Positions 5,318-12,320 of a DNA stretch of 32,997 bases are shown here, one piece after another. The position numbers and the translations under genes are program-made. Numbering within the stretch: the first letter of the stretch is position 1; each line of letters starts with the position of its first letter. Below the pieces are notes generated by a model, which did not search any database, was not told the origin of the DNA, and saw only the letters and a program-made list of their open reading frames with translations. The stretch comes from Microcaldota archaeon (lineage in GTDB: Archaea > Micrarchaeota > Micrarchaeia > Anstonellales > Anstonellaceae), in assembly GCA_026396415.1 (NCBI GenBank), contig JAPLWX010000026.1, positions 1 through 32,997 of the forward strand, in the 5' to 3' direction.

Positions 5318-7039
5318 ATGAAAGTCATGCTCAGCTCCTCCCCGCACGCCTCAAAAGGCGGGGATAGGGGCAACGGACCATCAACAGGCATGGTCTACCT
5401 CGCGTCAATGCTCGGCTGCCAGAAAAATCTCGGCCTTCCCAAGCTGGCCGATGCAGTGCTCGCAGAGCCGAACATCGGCACCGATAATTTCATCCGGCAG
5501 CTCCACAGGGAAAAGCCCGACATTTTCTGCTTCACGCCATTTGAATTCAACATCCCCGAGTCAAAGGCCCTTTGCAAGATGGTCAAGGCCGAAAGCCCTA
5601 AAACCCGCGTATTCATTGGCGGCAATGCCGTCACCATGATGCCCGAATACATGGGGCTGAAAATAGGCGCGGATGCAACCTTCAGAGGCGAAGCGGATTT
5701 CACCTTCAGGCTTGCCGTCGAGCAGTTTGCCAAGGAAGGGAAACTTCAATCGATTTGCGTTCCTGGGTCGATGCTATTCATTCGCGGCGAACCAATCAAG
5801 CACGCCCAAAGCGGGGCAATCCAGGAAATCAGCCAGAACGACTACAGATCCATCATCCCGGACATCAATCTCTTGAGGCGGGCCGCTTCTGATTTCAACT
5901 ATAATGCCATGCTGATGGGCTTCAGCCGCGGCTGCCCGAAAAAACCAATATGCAGCTTTTGCCAGCTCGACCATTTTTTCAAGAACAAGGCGCTCGAGAA
6001 CGGCACTGTCTTAAATATTCTTGGGGAACTGTCGAAAATCAAGGACATCTACATCATGCAAATCGTCGACGCCATGCTTGGAAATGGCCAGGCTGGCGCC
6101 ATGCGGCTGCTGGAAGGCATCATTTCGAACAAAATTTCATTCAGGGACGGCTATGCCTGCGAGATTTCGGTTGAGATGCTGCTTGAGAAGGGGGAGAAAG
6201 GCAGCAGGAAGCCCCACCAAGGCATCATAAGCCTCCTGAAATTGGCGAATTTCCAGTGCGAAATAGGTATCGAGTCCCTGTCCGAGGGCCAGCTTAGGAA
6301 ATTCAACAAGGACAATTTCACTTTTGACGAGTTGAGGCGCGTGCTGGCGGCGCTTGGCGAGCACGGGGTGCGGTGCAGGGGAAATGTGTTCCTGTGGGGC
6401 GCAGACACCACGATGGCGGAGACAATAGAGACCATCAGGAACGCATTCGCGCTGGCGCTTGAGTTTGGACGCGCGCCAATCCAAATCGAATTTTTCGTCA
6501 CGCCGTTCATCGGCACTGAAGAATACAAGAAGGTGCTAGGGCTTGCAAACTCCGGTGATGAGGATGCGGCATCGATATTTAAGATGATGATGCTGCCTTC
6601 AAAGGGGACCCTGAAAACCGGGGATGAGAATTACCCTTACATTCTGCGAAACCTTTATCCGCTTGCGGACCCCCAGTTGTGCCTGGCCGTCCTGGATTAT
6701 TTGAATCTTAAATCCGTAAACAAAGGCTTTCCAGGCTTTGACTCGCCCAGGCTTTTTATGAACGACAACAAGAATCCGGAATCCGATGTTCTTGCCATGC
6801 TCCATTGCATTCGGCACGTCGCGGAAATGAAAATCGGCGAGCCAGGGATGGCCGAGGCGCACGAAAAGGCAGGCGAGGCAATCGTTTTCATCGAGAGAAA
6901 CTGGCCGGCATTCGCGGTTCTCGGGGAGAGGCTGGAACGAGAATTGGGGCAGCTGGAATCCAGGCCGCAAATTTTACAGATGACCCAAATACTAATTTCA
7001 CATCTGGCTCAAATATTCCGTCCTAGGAATGCCCGCTAG
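5318..7039 (+). CDS. Radical SAM protein with B12-binding-like N-terminus (paralog 1)
   Basis: The protein has 573 residues. Residues about 1-170 resemble the B12-binding-like domain of B12-dependent radical SAM enzymes (GNGPSTGMVYLASML; IFCFTPFEFNIPES; VFIGGNAVTMMPEYM; ADATFRGEADFTFRLA). The cobalamin DxHxxG motif is not visible. The radical SAM core starts at GFSRGCPKKPICSFCQ: Cys206, Cys212 and Cys215 give CX5CX2C rather than the usual CX3CX2C. A C-terminal region of about 170 residues is unassigned. The reaction is unknown. A close paralog follows at 7213 with the same cluster spacing. Both lie inside the segment bounded by 15-bp repeats together with an integrase, so they look like cargo. 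The start follows a TATA box at leaderless spacing. Confidence 0.85.
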   Translation: MKVMLSSSPHASKGGDRGNGPSTGMVYLASMLGCQKNLGLPKLADAVLAEPNIGTDNFIRQLHREKPDIFCFTPFEFNIPESKALCKMVKAESPKTRVFIGGNAVTMMPEYMGLKIGADATFRGEADFTFRLAVEQFAKEGKLQSICVPGSMLFIRGEPIKHAQSGAIQEISQNDYRSIIPDINLLRRAASDFNYNAMLMGFSRGCPKKPICSFCQLDHFFKNKALENGTVLNILGELSKIKDIYIMQIVDAMLGNGQAGAMRLLEGIISNKISFRDGYACEISVEMLLEKGEKGSRKPHQGIISLLKLANFQCEIGIESLSEGQLRKFNKDNFTFDELRRVLAALGEHGVRCRGNVFLWGADTTMAETIETIRNAFALALEFGRAPIQIEFFVTPFIGTEEYKKVLGLANSGDEDAASIFKMMMLPSKGTLKTGDENYPYILRNLYPLADPQLCLAVLDYLNLKSVNKGFPGFDSPRLFMNDNKNPESDVLAMLHCIRHVAEMKIGEPGMAEAHEKAGEAIVFIERNWPAFAVLGERLERELGQLESRPQILQMTQILISHLAQIFRPRNAR

Positions 7040-7043
7040 TGCC

Positions 7044-7093
7044 ACCGTTTCACGCACCTCCGTTCTTGTTATCGCCCTCGCGCGCGAAACGGT
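7044..7093. repeat. Inverted repeat between the radical SAM genes
   Basis: ACCGTTTC (7044-7051) pairs with GAAACGGT (7086-7093), with further partial pairing outside and inside. It starts five bases after the first radical SAM stop and may act in 3'-end formation. No T-run follows. Confidence 0.35.
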
Positions 7094-7103
7094 CACGAGA
7101 TAC

Positions 7104-7130
7104 TGGCTCCATAAGCGCTGTCACGCAACA
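7104..7130. repeat. 27-bp exact direct repeat, copy 2
   Basis: Identical to 106-132 over 27 bases in the same orientation. It sits in the gap between the two radical SAM genes, just after the inverted repeat. Confidence 0.8.
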
Positions 7131-7170
7131 ATCAATGGAGTATAATTGCAATTCCTTTTTTATTAAAAAC

Positions 7171-7178
7171 ATATAAAT
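7171..7178 (+). promoter_or_regulatory. TATA box of the second radical SAM gene
   Basis: ATATAAAT in AT-rich DNA. A start site about 26 nt downstream would leave a leader of about 13 nt before the ATG at 7213. The gene therefore appears to have its own promoter despite the tandem arrangement. Confidence 0.5.
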
Positions 7179-7212
7179 ACCTTTTTAAACACTTCTAAAC
7201 CGAATAGAGCCC

Positions 7213-8904
7213 ATGAAAGTGATGCTCAGCACCACGCCAATGAACACGTCGGGCAGCGCCTTTAATCTTGGCCCCAGGCCTGTCCGGCCTTCCACTGGCA
7301 TGGTTTATCTTGCCTCCATGCTTGGCAAGCAGGAAAAACTGGGATTTGGCAGCAAGGTAGCGGATGTAATGCTGGAAGAGCCGAATCTCGGCGGAATGCG
7401 CTTTTTGAGCAGAGTGGAAAAATTCGCCCCTGACATATTCGGCTTTACCCCCTACGAATTCAACCTGGAGAAGTCAAAGGAGCTTTGCGCGCTGGTAAAG
7501 GCGGCAAGCCCTGGCACGCTTGTGTTTGTAGGCGGGCCTCTCGCAACACTGGTGCCGCAATATGTCGGAGAATTCGTCCACGCAGATGCTGTCTTCCGCG
7601 GCGAAGCAGACTTCACATTCAGGAAGGCTGTCGAGCACTTGAAGGGAGGCGGCAGGCTGGAGGACATGGACGTGGAAGGCGTGCTGCCCATGAAAGGCGG
7701 CAAGCCTGTCGAAACGGCTGGCAGCAAAATAATCCCAAGAATCACGCAGGCGCAATACAGGATGATAGAGCCCGACATAAGCCTCCTGGCAGCAGTGACC
7801 ATGAACGTAGGCTATGACAAAATGGACTTTGCCTTCAGCCGCGGGTGCCCGTCAAAGCCAATTTGCAGCTTTTGCCAGATTTCACCGGTGGCAGGCAACA
7901 AGTCGCTGGAAACAGGGATGATAATCCGGATACTGAAGCAGCTCGCGCAGATACCTGGCATAAAAAGCATGATTTTCGGGGATGCCATGTTCGGGAATGG
8001 AAAGGAGGGCGCCATCAGGCTTATGCGTGAGATAAAGCGGGAGGGAATATCGTTTGAATACGGATTCTCGGCCGAGTGGTCGGTGGACATGCTCCTCAAG
8101 GCAGGCGAAAAGGGAAAAAGGGAAGTGGACCTGGAAATGCTGAACCTGATGTCATTGGTCCCCATTCGGGGAGAACTCGGGCTGGAATCCCTGTCCGAGA
8201 GCCAGCTTGCCAAATTCAACAAGGGCAGGCATACTTACGATGAGGTGAAGCGCGTCCTTTCCTCGCTGAGAAAGTACGGCATCTTTTCAACGGGTGGCAT
8301 TTTCCTTTTTGGCTTTGACAGCACCTGCAGCGATGTGATAGAAACCATTGAAAGGGCGTTTGATATTGCTTACGGGCTTGGGAAGGAGAGATCGTTCGAA
8401 GTTGCATATGAGCTCGGAGCCGCCCCATTTTCAATAGCAGACCACCACAGCCCGTTCATTGGAACCGGGGAGTATGCAAAATACATGGAAGCAATGGAAA
8501 AAGAGACAGTTGAAGCCATGTGTGCGCGGGTATTGATGGGCAAATTCCATATGATCGAAAAAACTGGCGACATCAACTACCCTTTTTTCCTGAAGGAGTC
8601 ATTCCCCCTCCATGACATGCTATTGCAGAGGGCTCTTATTGAAAGGATACAGATGGACGTAAAATTGGCACTCAAAGGCAAGTCATACCCGTCGCTCGGT
8701 TTGTTCATGGATGAAGGGGCTGGCAATGAGGCGCACCTCCTGAAAACCCTTCTTGCAATCAGGAAGGTGGCGCGCGCAGAGGATTATCCGCAAAGCGGGG
8801 ATGTGCTTGCAAAGGCAAACCGCGCACTGGAATCCATATGCAAAAACGATAATGTCCTCATGCTTGCCATGGACATTGAAATGGAGACGAGCGGCAATTA
8901 TTAA
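7213..8904 (+). CDS. Radical SAM protein with B12-binding-like N-terminus (paralog 2)
   Basis: The 563-residue protein is homologous to the gene at 5318 throughout. It shares MKVMLS at the N-terminus, then PSTGMVYLASMLGKQ, FGFTPYEFNLEKSKELC and ADAVFRGEADFTF. The cluster motif FSRGCPSKPICSFCQ has Cys212, Cys218 and Cys221, again CX5CX2C. A shared LGLESLSESQLAKFNKG segment lies in the core. CX5CX2C is known to me from HmdB, the radical SAM protein of Fe-hydrogenase cofactor synthesis, but the rest of this protein does not obviously match HmdB. The substrate is unknown and no precursor-peptide gene is visible nearby. Two diverged copies suggest sequential or related reactions, or an obligate pair. 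Confidence 0.85.
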   Translation: MKVMLSTTPMNTSGSAFNLGPRPVRPSTGMVYLASMLGKQEKLGFGSKVADVMLEEPNLGGMRFLSRVEKFAPDIFGFTPYEFNLEKSKELCALVKAASPGTLVFVGGPLATLVPQYVGEFVHADAVFRGEADFTFRKAVEHLKGGGRLEDMDVEGVLPMKGGKPVETAGSKIIPRITQAQYRMIEPDISLLAAVTMNVGYDKMDFAFSRGCPSKPICSFCQISPVAGNKSLETGMIIRILKQLAQIPGIKSMIFGDAMFGNGKEGAIRLMREIKREGISFEYGFSAEWSVDMLLKAGEKGKREVDLEMLNLMSLVPIRGELGLESLSESQLAKFNKGRHTYDEVKRVLSSLRKYGIFSTGGIFLFGFDSTCSDVIETIERAFDIAYGLGKERSFEVAYELGAAPFSIADHHSPFIGTGEYAKYMEAMEKETVEAMCARVLMGKFHMIEKTGDINYPFFLKESFPLHDMLLQRALIERIQMDVKLALKGKSYPSLGLFMDEGAGNEAHLLKTLLAIRKVARAEDYPQSGDVLAKANRALESICKNDNVLMLAMDIEMETSGNY

Positions 8905-8940
8905 GGCGGAGTGGATGGAGACAGGAGAGTTTGGGGGTTA

Positions 8941-9058
8941 ATCAGATAATCTTAATGCCTCCTATCGGAACGGATTCATCCACCAGCATCCTGCACTTTG
9001 AAGATTTAGGCATTTCCTTTATCATACGCGCCAAGCCAGGCTCGTTGTCCTCGTTTCG
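8941..9058 (-). other. In-frame coding-like tail after the integrase stop
   Basis: The gap of 154 bases between the second radical SAM gene and the integrase holds no independent gene. On the minus strand, the frame of the integrase continues for 38 codons past its TGA to a second TGA at 8941. The predicted residues include NEPGLARMIKEMPKSSKCRM and VDESVPIGGIKII, which look like an ordinary protein C-terminus. It may be a gene remnant. A small ORF could start at the ATG within it. Confidence 0.25.
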
Positions 9059-10141
9059 TCACATATACATCATATCATCTCTTCGTGTATTCCTGAGGGC
9101 TGCCTGGCTGGAGATTGCAGACCCACAAACCATGCAGAAATTCGCATTTGGCGAGTTTTTCTCATTGCAGTTTGCACAGATCTTCGCATGGAGCGGTTCT
9201 GCCACATCCTGGCTTTCTTCATTGCGATTCAGGATGCCGCGCTTCTCGAGGATTTTCCTGTCGATGTCTGCCCCTGACAAATGAACATATGTGGCTGGCA
9301 TTCTTGATCCACCACTCCAGCCGAATATCACTTTCAGTTCCTGCTCGGTGAAATCCTGCGCAAGATGGGTTGCCCTTGAATGCCTGAAAAGATGGGGATA
9401 AATTCGTTTTTTGATTCCCGCCTTTATCTTTGCCCTGTCAAGGATTCGCAAAAACGTCGAGTGGCTTCTCACTGGCATGTTATTCTTCAGCATTACGAAC
9501 AGGTGTGCATCTGGTTCTTCCCTGAGCGGATGGTGGTTCATCCATATTTTCAGGTCTGGAACAGAATCTATGAGCCTAACCCTGCGCATGCCCGTCTTTC
9601 CGTTGAGCATTGCCAGCGCCCCAAATCTGTCGAATTCAATGTGCTTAATCCTCAGGGCAAGAAGCTCGCCTATCCTTGCGCCTGATTCGTACAGGACCAT
9701 CAGCATGGCCCTGTCCCTGGGAGTTCTCGTTGCCTCTGCAAGGCGCCCAACTTCGTTCGCTGTCAGGATTTCCTCGGGAAGTTTCCGTTTTTCAGTTCCA
9801 TGCGTCTTAAGCCACGAGACGCACTCAGGATAGGCTTGTCCGCCATGCAGCCATTTGTAGAATGCCTTTATGCATACCTTGAGCGACCTTGACTTATACC
9901 AATTGAAAGCGTTGAAAAAGTCAATCATGTCATCCTTTGTCGCGGACACGTACTTTTTTCTTAAGAATCTGCCGAATTTCGCGAGGCAGAATAAGTATAT
10001 GTACCTTGTAGATGGTGCAACACCCTGCGCCGACTTCTCCCGGTCGAATCTGGCTAGAGTTCCGAGCTGGTTCTCGGTCAACCCCCTAATCGACGCAAGA
10101 AACCTCACTGGATCGCGTACATCGTATGTATTGGTTTCCAT
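9059..10141 (-). CDS. Tyrosine recombinase/integrase with C-terminal zinc ribbon
   Basis: The 360-residue protein has a core-binding N-terminal domain (about 15-110) and a catalytic domain with all expected residues. These are Arg156 (YESGARIGELLAL), Lys182 (GKTGMRR), His250-x-x-Arg253 (PHLFRHSRATHL), Trp275 in the His/Trp position and nucleophile Tyr285 (PATYVHLS). A zinc ribbon follows with Cys322, Cys325, Cys336 and Cys339 (CANC...CMVC). It cuts and rejoins DNA via a 3'-phosphotyrosine. Its position beside a 15-bp direct repeat shared with the far side of the radical SAM genes suggests it is the integrase of that element. It could instead be a chromosomal XerA-like resolvase, but XerA proteins are usually shorter and lack a zinc ribbon. 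Confidence 0.92.
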   Translation of the reverse strand: METNTYDVRDPVRFLASIRGLTENQLGTLARFDREKSAQGVAPSTRYIYLFCLAKFGRFLRKKYVSATKDDMIDFFNAFNWYKSRSLKVCIKAFYKWLHGGQAYPECVSWLKTHGTEKRKLPEEILTANEVGRLAEATRTPRDRAMLMVLYESGARIGELLALRIKHIEFDRFGALAMLNGKTGMRRVRLIDSVPDLKIWMNHHPLREEPDAHLFVMLKNNMPVRSHSTFLRILDRAKIKAGIKKRIYPHLFRHSRATHLAQDFTEQELKVIFGWSGGSRMPATYVHLSGADIDRKILEKRGILNRNEESQDVAEPLHAKICANCNEKNSPNANFCMVCGSAISSQAALRNTRRDDMMYM

Positions 10142-10390
10142 TTCCCACGCACAAGCAGAAAATCAATAACATAATAATGTGCGTTTCTTCCCGAAATCCC
10201 GAGCGCAGTTAGGCAATCCCCTAAGTTTGAGCGAATCAGACGCACAGTCTGATGCATATCGATTAGCCTGAGCGGCACAAATTTGGCGGTCTGATGCTAT
10301 TCTTTAGGTAAAAACTAGGGAAAAGCGGGCATTTGAAGCAAAAAAGTTCGTCAAGCCCCTATATTTTTGCCGGTTGTTAGCACTTTTTGT

Positions 10391-10405
10391 GCATCAGACC
10401 GTCCG
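10391..10405. repeat. Candidate att site, right end of integrative element
   Basis: Exact second copy of the 15-bp repeat at 5106-5120. On the minus strand it reads as the last eight guide bases plus box D (CTGA) and three more bases of the predicted C/D sRNA at 10394-10510. Tyrosine integrases commonly use the 3' end of small RNA genes as target. Confidence 0.45.
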
Positions 10406-10510
10406 TCTCTCATCACTGGACTCTGTTTTCCGCTTTTCCGTGGACGCTTTTACGAGCGTACCCACCTGGAGCGAGTAAAAGGGTCCTTCAGAGATCACCT
10501 TCGTCATCAT
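10394..10510 (-). ncRNA. Predicted box C/D sRNA with an extended D'-C' hairpin
   Basis: On the minus strand: box C ATGATGA (10504-10510), 12-nt guide CGAAGGTGATCT, box D' CTGA (10488-10491), a 71-nt spacer, box C' GTGATGA (10410-10416), 12-nt guide GAGACGGACGGT, box D CTGA (10394-10397). The spacer can fold: GGAC next to D' pairs with GTCC next to C', or GGAC plus CTTTTAC pairs with GTAAAAG plus GTCC. A TATA-like GATATTAAC centred near 10541 would start transcription about six bases before box C. Archaeal C/D sRNAs guide 2'-O-methylation of rRNA or tRNA. The targets are not identified, and the long spacer is atypical. Confidence 0.45.
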
Positions 10511-10569
10511 TTGCGTTTATCGTTAGGCACAGCAAAAGTTAATATCTTCGAGGGGGGTTTGGGCGGTAT

Positions 10570-10615
10570 CAAAGAGCGCGGCTCTTTGACTATGCATTTT
10601 GCAAAGCAAAATGCA
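10570..10615. repeat. Two adjacent perfect short-loop hairpins
   Basis: CAAAGAGC pairs across GCG (10570-10588), and TGCATTTTGC pairs across AAA (10593-10615). They lie 40 bp before the CorA-like gene, just upstream of its TATA-like CTATTTAAT (10631-10639). Confidence 0.6.
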
Positions 10616-10655
10616 CATGGGCTGACAAAAGCTATTTAATGCCTGCGCGGGAAAG

Positions 10656-11783
10656 ATGCGCGTGGCGAAAAAGAAACCCCCCCTTAACGGGATAACTGAG
10701 GAGAACGGGAATATTTCCGCAGACTCGGCATCGGAGGTCTACAAGGCGCGCGGGTTCTGCGCGACGCTTTCCGGCGGCAAGACGCAGTGCGTGCGCTCGG
10801 AATACGTCGAGGACTTGGGGCATTTCGTGAGCAAGGCAAGCGTGGCCTGGGTGGACTTCATCGTCGATGACTTCCGCAAGGAGCCGCTGCAGGTCGCGCT
10901 CAAGTTCGGCTTCTCGGAAATCCTGGTGAAGAACCTGCTCAAGAACTCCAGGAGCGGCTACGAGGATTTCAACAGCGAGATGGGGCTTTTCCTCCCGGCG
11001 ATACATGTGGATGGGTTCAAGGTGGCGCTCCGCCCCATGCTCATCCTCCTGCGGAAGAACATGATACTTACCTTGCACACGAGCGAGACCACGCGCTTTT
11101 TCCGCGTGCGCCGCTACGCGGCAACGCTCTTGAAAAAGCTCCCGCAGCACATGCCGCAGAACGACAAGATGACCATGCTCCTCATCAGGATAATCGACGA
11201 GAGCAATGCGAAGAACTTCGAGTATTTGCAGGTGATAGAGGAGAACGGCGACCAGCTTTCCAAGGAGCTGTCCGACCCCAAGACATCGCGCCAGATGATT
11301 GGCGACAAGATATACCACATGAAGCACGCGCTCATCGTCTACCTGTCAGGCCTGTGGGCCACGGTGGATGCGCTCTCCTCGCTGCGCTACGGGGATGCTG
11401 ACCTAATCACGGACGACCCGAAAATCATCGGCAGGATTGCCGGCCTCGTGGACGAGGTCCACGCGCAGATAGGCCTGGCTGAGCACTTGTCGGATGTCCT
11501 TGCATCTGGATTGGAAGTGCTGCAGTCCATCTACAACAACCAGCTGCAGATATTGAACAACCGCCTTGCGCTCCTCGTGGCATATCTCACGATAATAGGC
11601 ACCGCGCTTTTGGTGCCCAACACGATTGCCACTGTTGCAGGGAATGCGATGTTCAACTTCCAGCCAAGCGACCAGGGGTGGTATCTCGAGCTTATCGTGG
11701 TTTCCACCATAGTTGCGACCTTGATCTCATGGTGGGCCGTGAAGAAGATGGGGCTGCTGCCGAAGAGCGCGGACTCGAACTGA
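10656..11783 (+). CDS. CorA-like divalent cation transporter family protein
   Basis: The 375-residue protein has CorA architecture: a long, mainly helical cytoplasmic N-terminal domain ending in a long stalk helix (SDVLASGLEVLQSIYNNQLQILNNRL), followed by two C-terminal membrane helices (LALLVAYLTIIGTALLVPNTIATVAG and WYLELIVVSTIVATLISWWAV). CorA forms pentameric Mg2+ channels. The hallmark GMN between the two helices is not present; the loop reads TVAGNAMFNFQPSDQGW, so selectivity may differ. An ATG at 10656 follows a TATA-like box at near-leaderless spacing. The next gene starts eight bases after the stop, so the two are co-transcribed. Confidence 0.75.
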   Translation: MRVAKKKPPLNGITEENGNISADSASEVYKARGFCATLSGGKTQCVRSEYVEDLGHFVSKASVAWVDFIVDDFRKEPLQVALKFGFSEILVKNLLKNSRSGYEDFNSEMGLFLPAIHVDGFKVALRPMLILLRKNMILTLHTSETTRFFRVRRYAATLLKKLPQHMPQNDKMTMLLIRIIDESNAKNFEYLQVIEENGDQLSKELSDPKTSRQMIGDKIYHMKHALIVYLSGLWATVDALSSLRYGDADLITDDPKIIGRIAGLVDEVHAQIGLAEHLSDVLASGLEVLQSIYNNQLQILNNRLALLVAYLTIIGTALLVPNTIATVAGNAMFNFQPSDQGWYLELIVVSTIVATLISWWAVKKMGLLPKSADSN

Positions 11784-11791
11784 GGCAAATC

Positions 11792-12292
11792 ATGGCACTT
11801 GACTTTTCGCTTGGCATTTCGTGGCAGTTCGGCGCGCTCGCAGTGCTCTCCATGCTGCTTTTCCCTTTCTTTAGGGGAAGGTATGCATTTTTCGCAGGAG
11901 CGCTCTGCTATTCGCTTGTCGATATCCTGCCAGCCGTGCTGTTCGGCGCGCAAAGCGTGGGGCTCTGGACGCTCACTGGCGCGCTTGCGTGGGGGCTTGT
12001 CGCGGTGCTTTTCTCGCGCCAGAAGCCCGACGGCTCGCCTTTCACTTTCGCAAAGCTCGGCATCGGCGGCACGCTGATTTTTGACGCCATCACCGGCGTA
12101 ATACTTTCGCCGCTGATATGGGGCATGCCATGGGGCGACGCGCTTGCAGGGCAGATACCATTCACCGTGAAGCACCTGTTCGGCATTGCCGCAGTGTCGA
12201 TAATCCTCGCGCCCCTGCTTTTCCCATCCGTAAGGCGCGCGCTTGCGGGAATGGAGCATGCTGCGCTCAAGCCAAGGCCGCATGTGTCATAG
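11792..12292 (+). CDS. Small polytopic membrane protein, possibly ECF-type S component
   Basis: The 166-residue protein is highly hydrophobic with about five membrane segments: FGALAVLSMLLFPF, FAGALCYSLVDILPAVLF, LWTLTGALAWGLVAVLF, IGGTLIFDAITGVILSPLIW and LFGIAAVSIILAPLLF. The stretch DAITGV followed by GQIPFTVKHLFG resembles substrate-binding (S) subunits of energy-coupling-factor vitamin transporters. No ECF ATPase or T subunit is in the window. I chose the ATG at 11792; upstream codons in frame overlap the CorA-like gene. The substrate cannot be told. Confidence 0.6.
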   Translation: MALDFSLGISWQFGALAVLSMLLFPFFRGRYAFFAGALCYSLVDILPAVLFGAQSVGLWTLTGALAWGLVAVLFSRQKPDGSPFTFAKLGIGGTLIFDAITGVILSPLIWGMPWGDALAGQIPFTVKHLFGIAAVSIILAPLLFPSVRRALAGMEHAALKPRPHVS

Positions 12293-12320
12293 AAACGCAA
12301 ATGCCGGGAGGCTAGCAAAT

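Larger units (their letters stand above)
10142..10655. other. 514-bp gene-free region with candidate sRNA, att copies and hairpins
   Basis: I find no protein gene. Contents, left to right: a hairpin with stem ATCAGAC and loop GCACA (10235-10253); GTCTGATGC at 10247-10255 and again at 10289-10297, inverted relative to the att copy; a small hairpin GCAC/GTGC (10380-10392); the 15-bp att-like repeat (10391-10405); a predicted minus-strand box C/D sRNA (10394-10510); and two strong hairpins before corA (10570-10615). AAAAAAGTTCGT at 10340 is shared with 27945. Confidence 0.6.
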
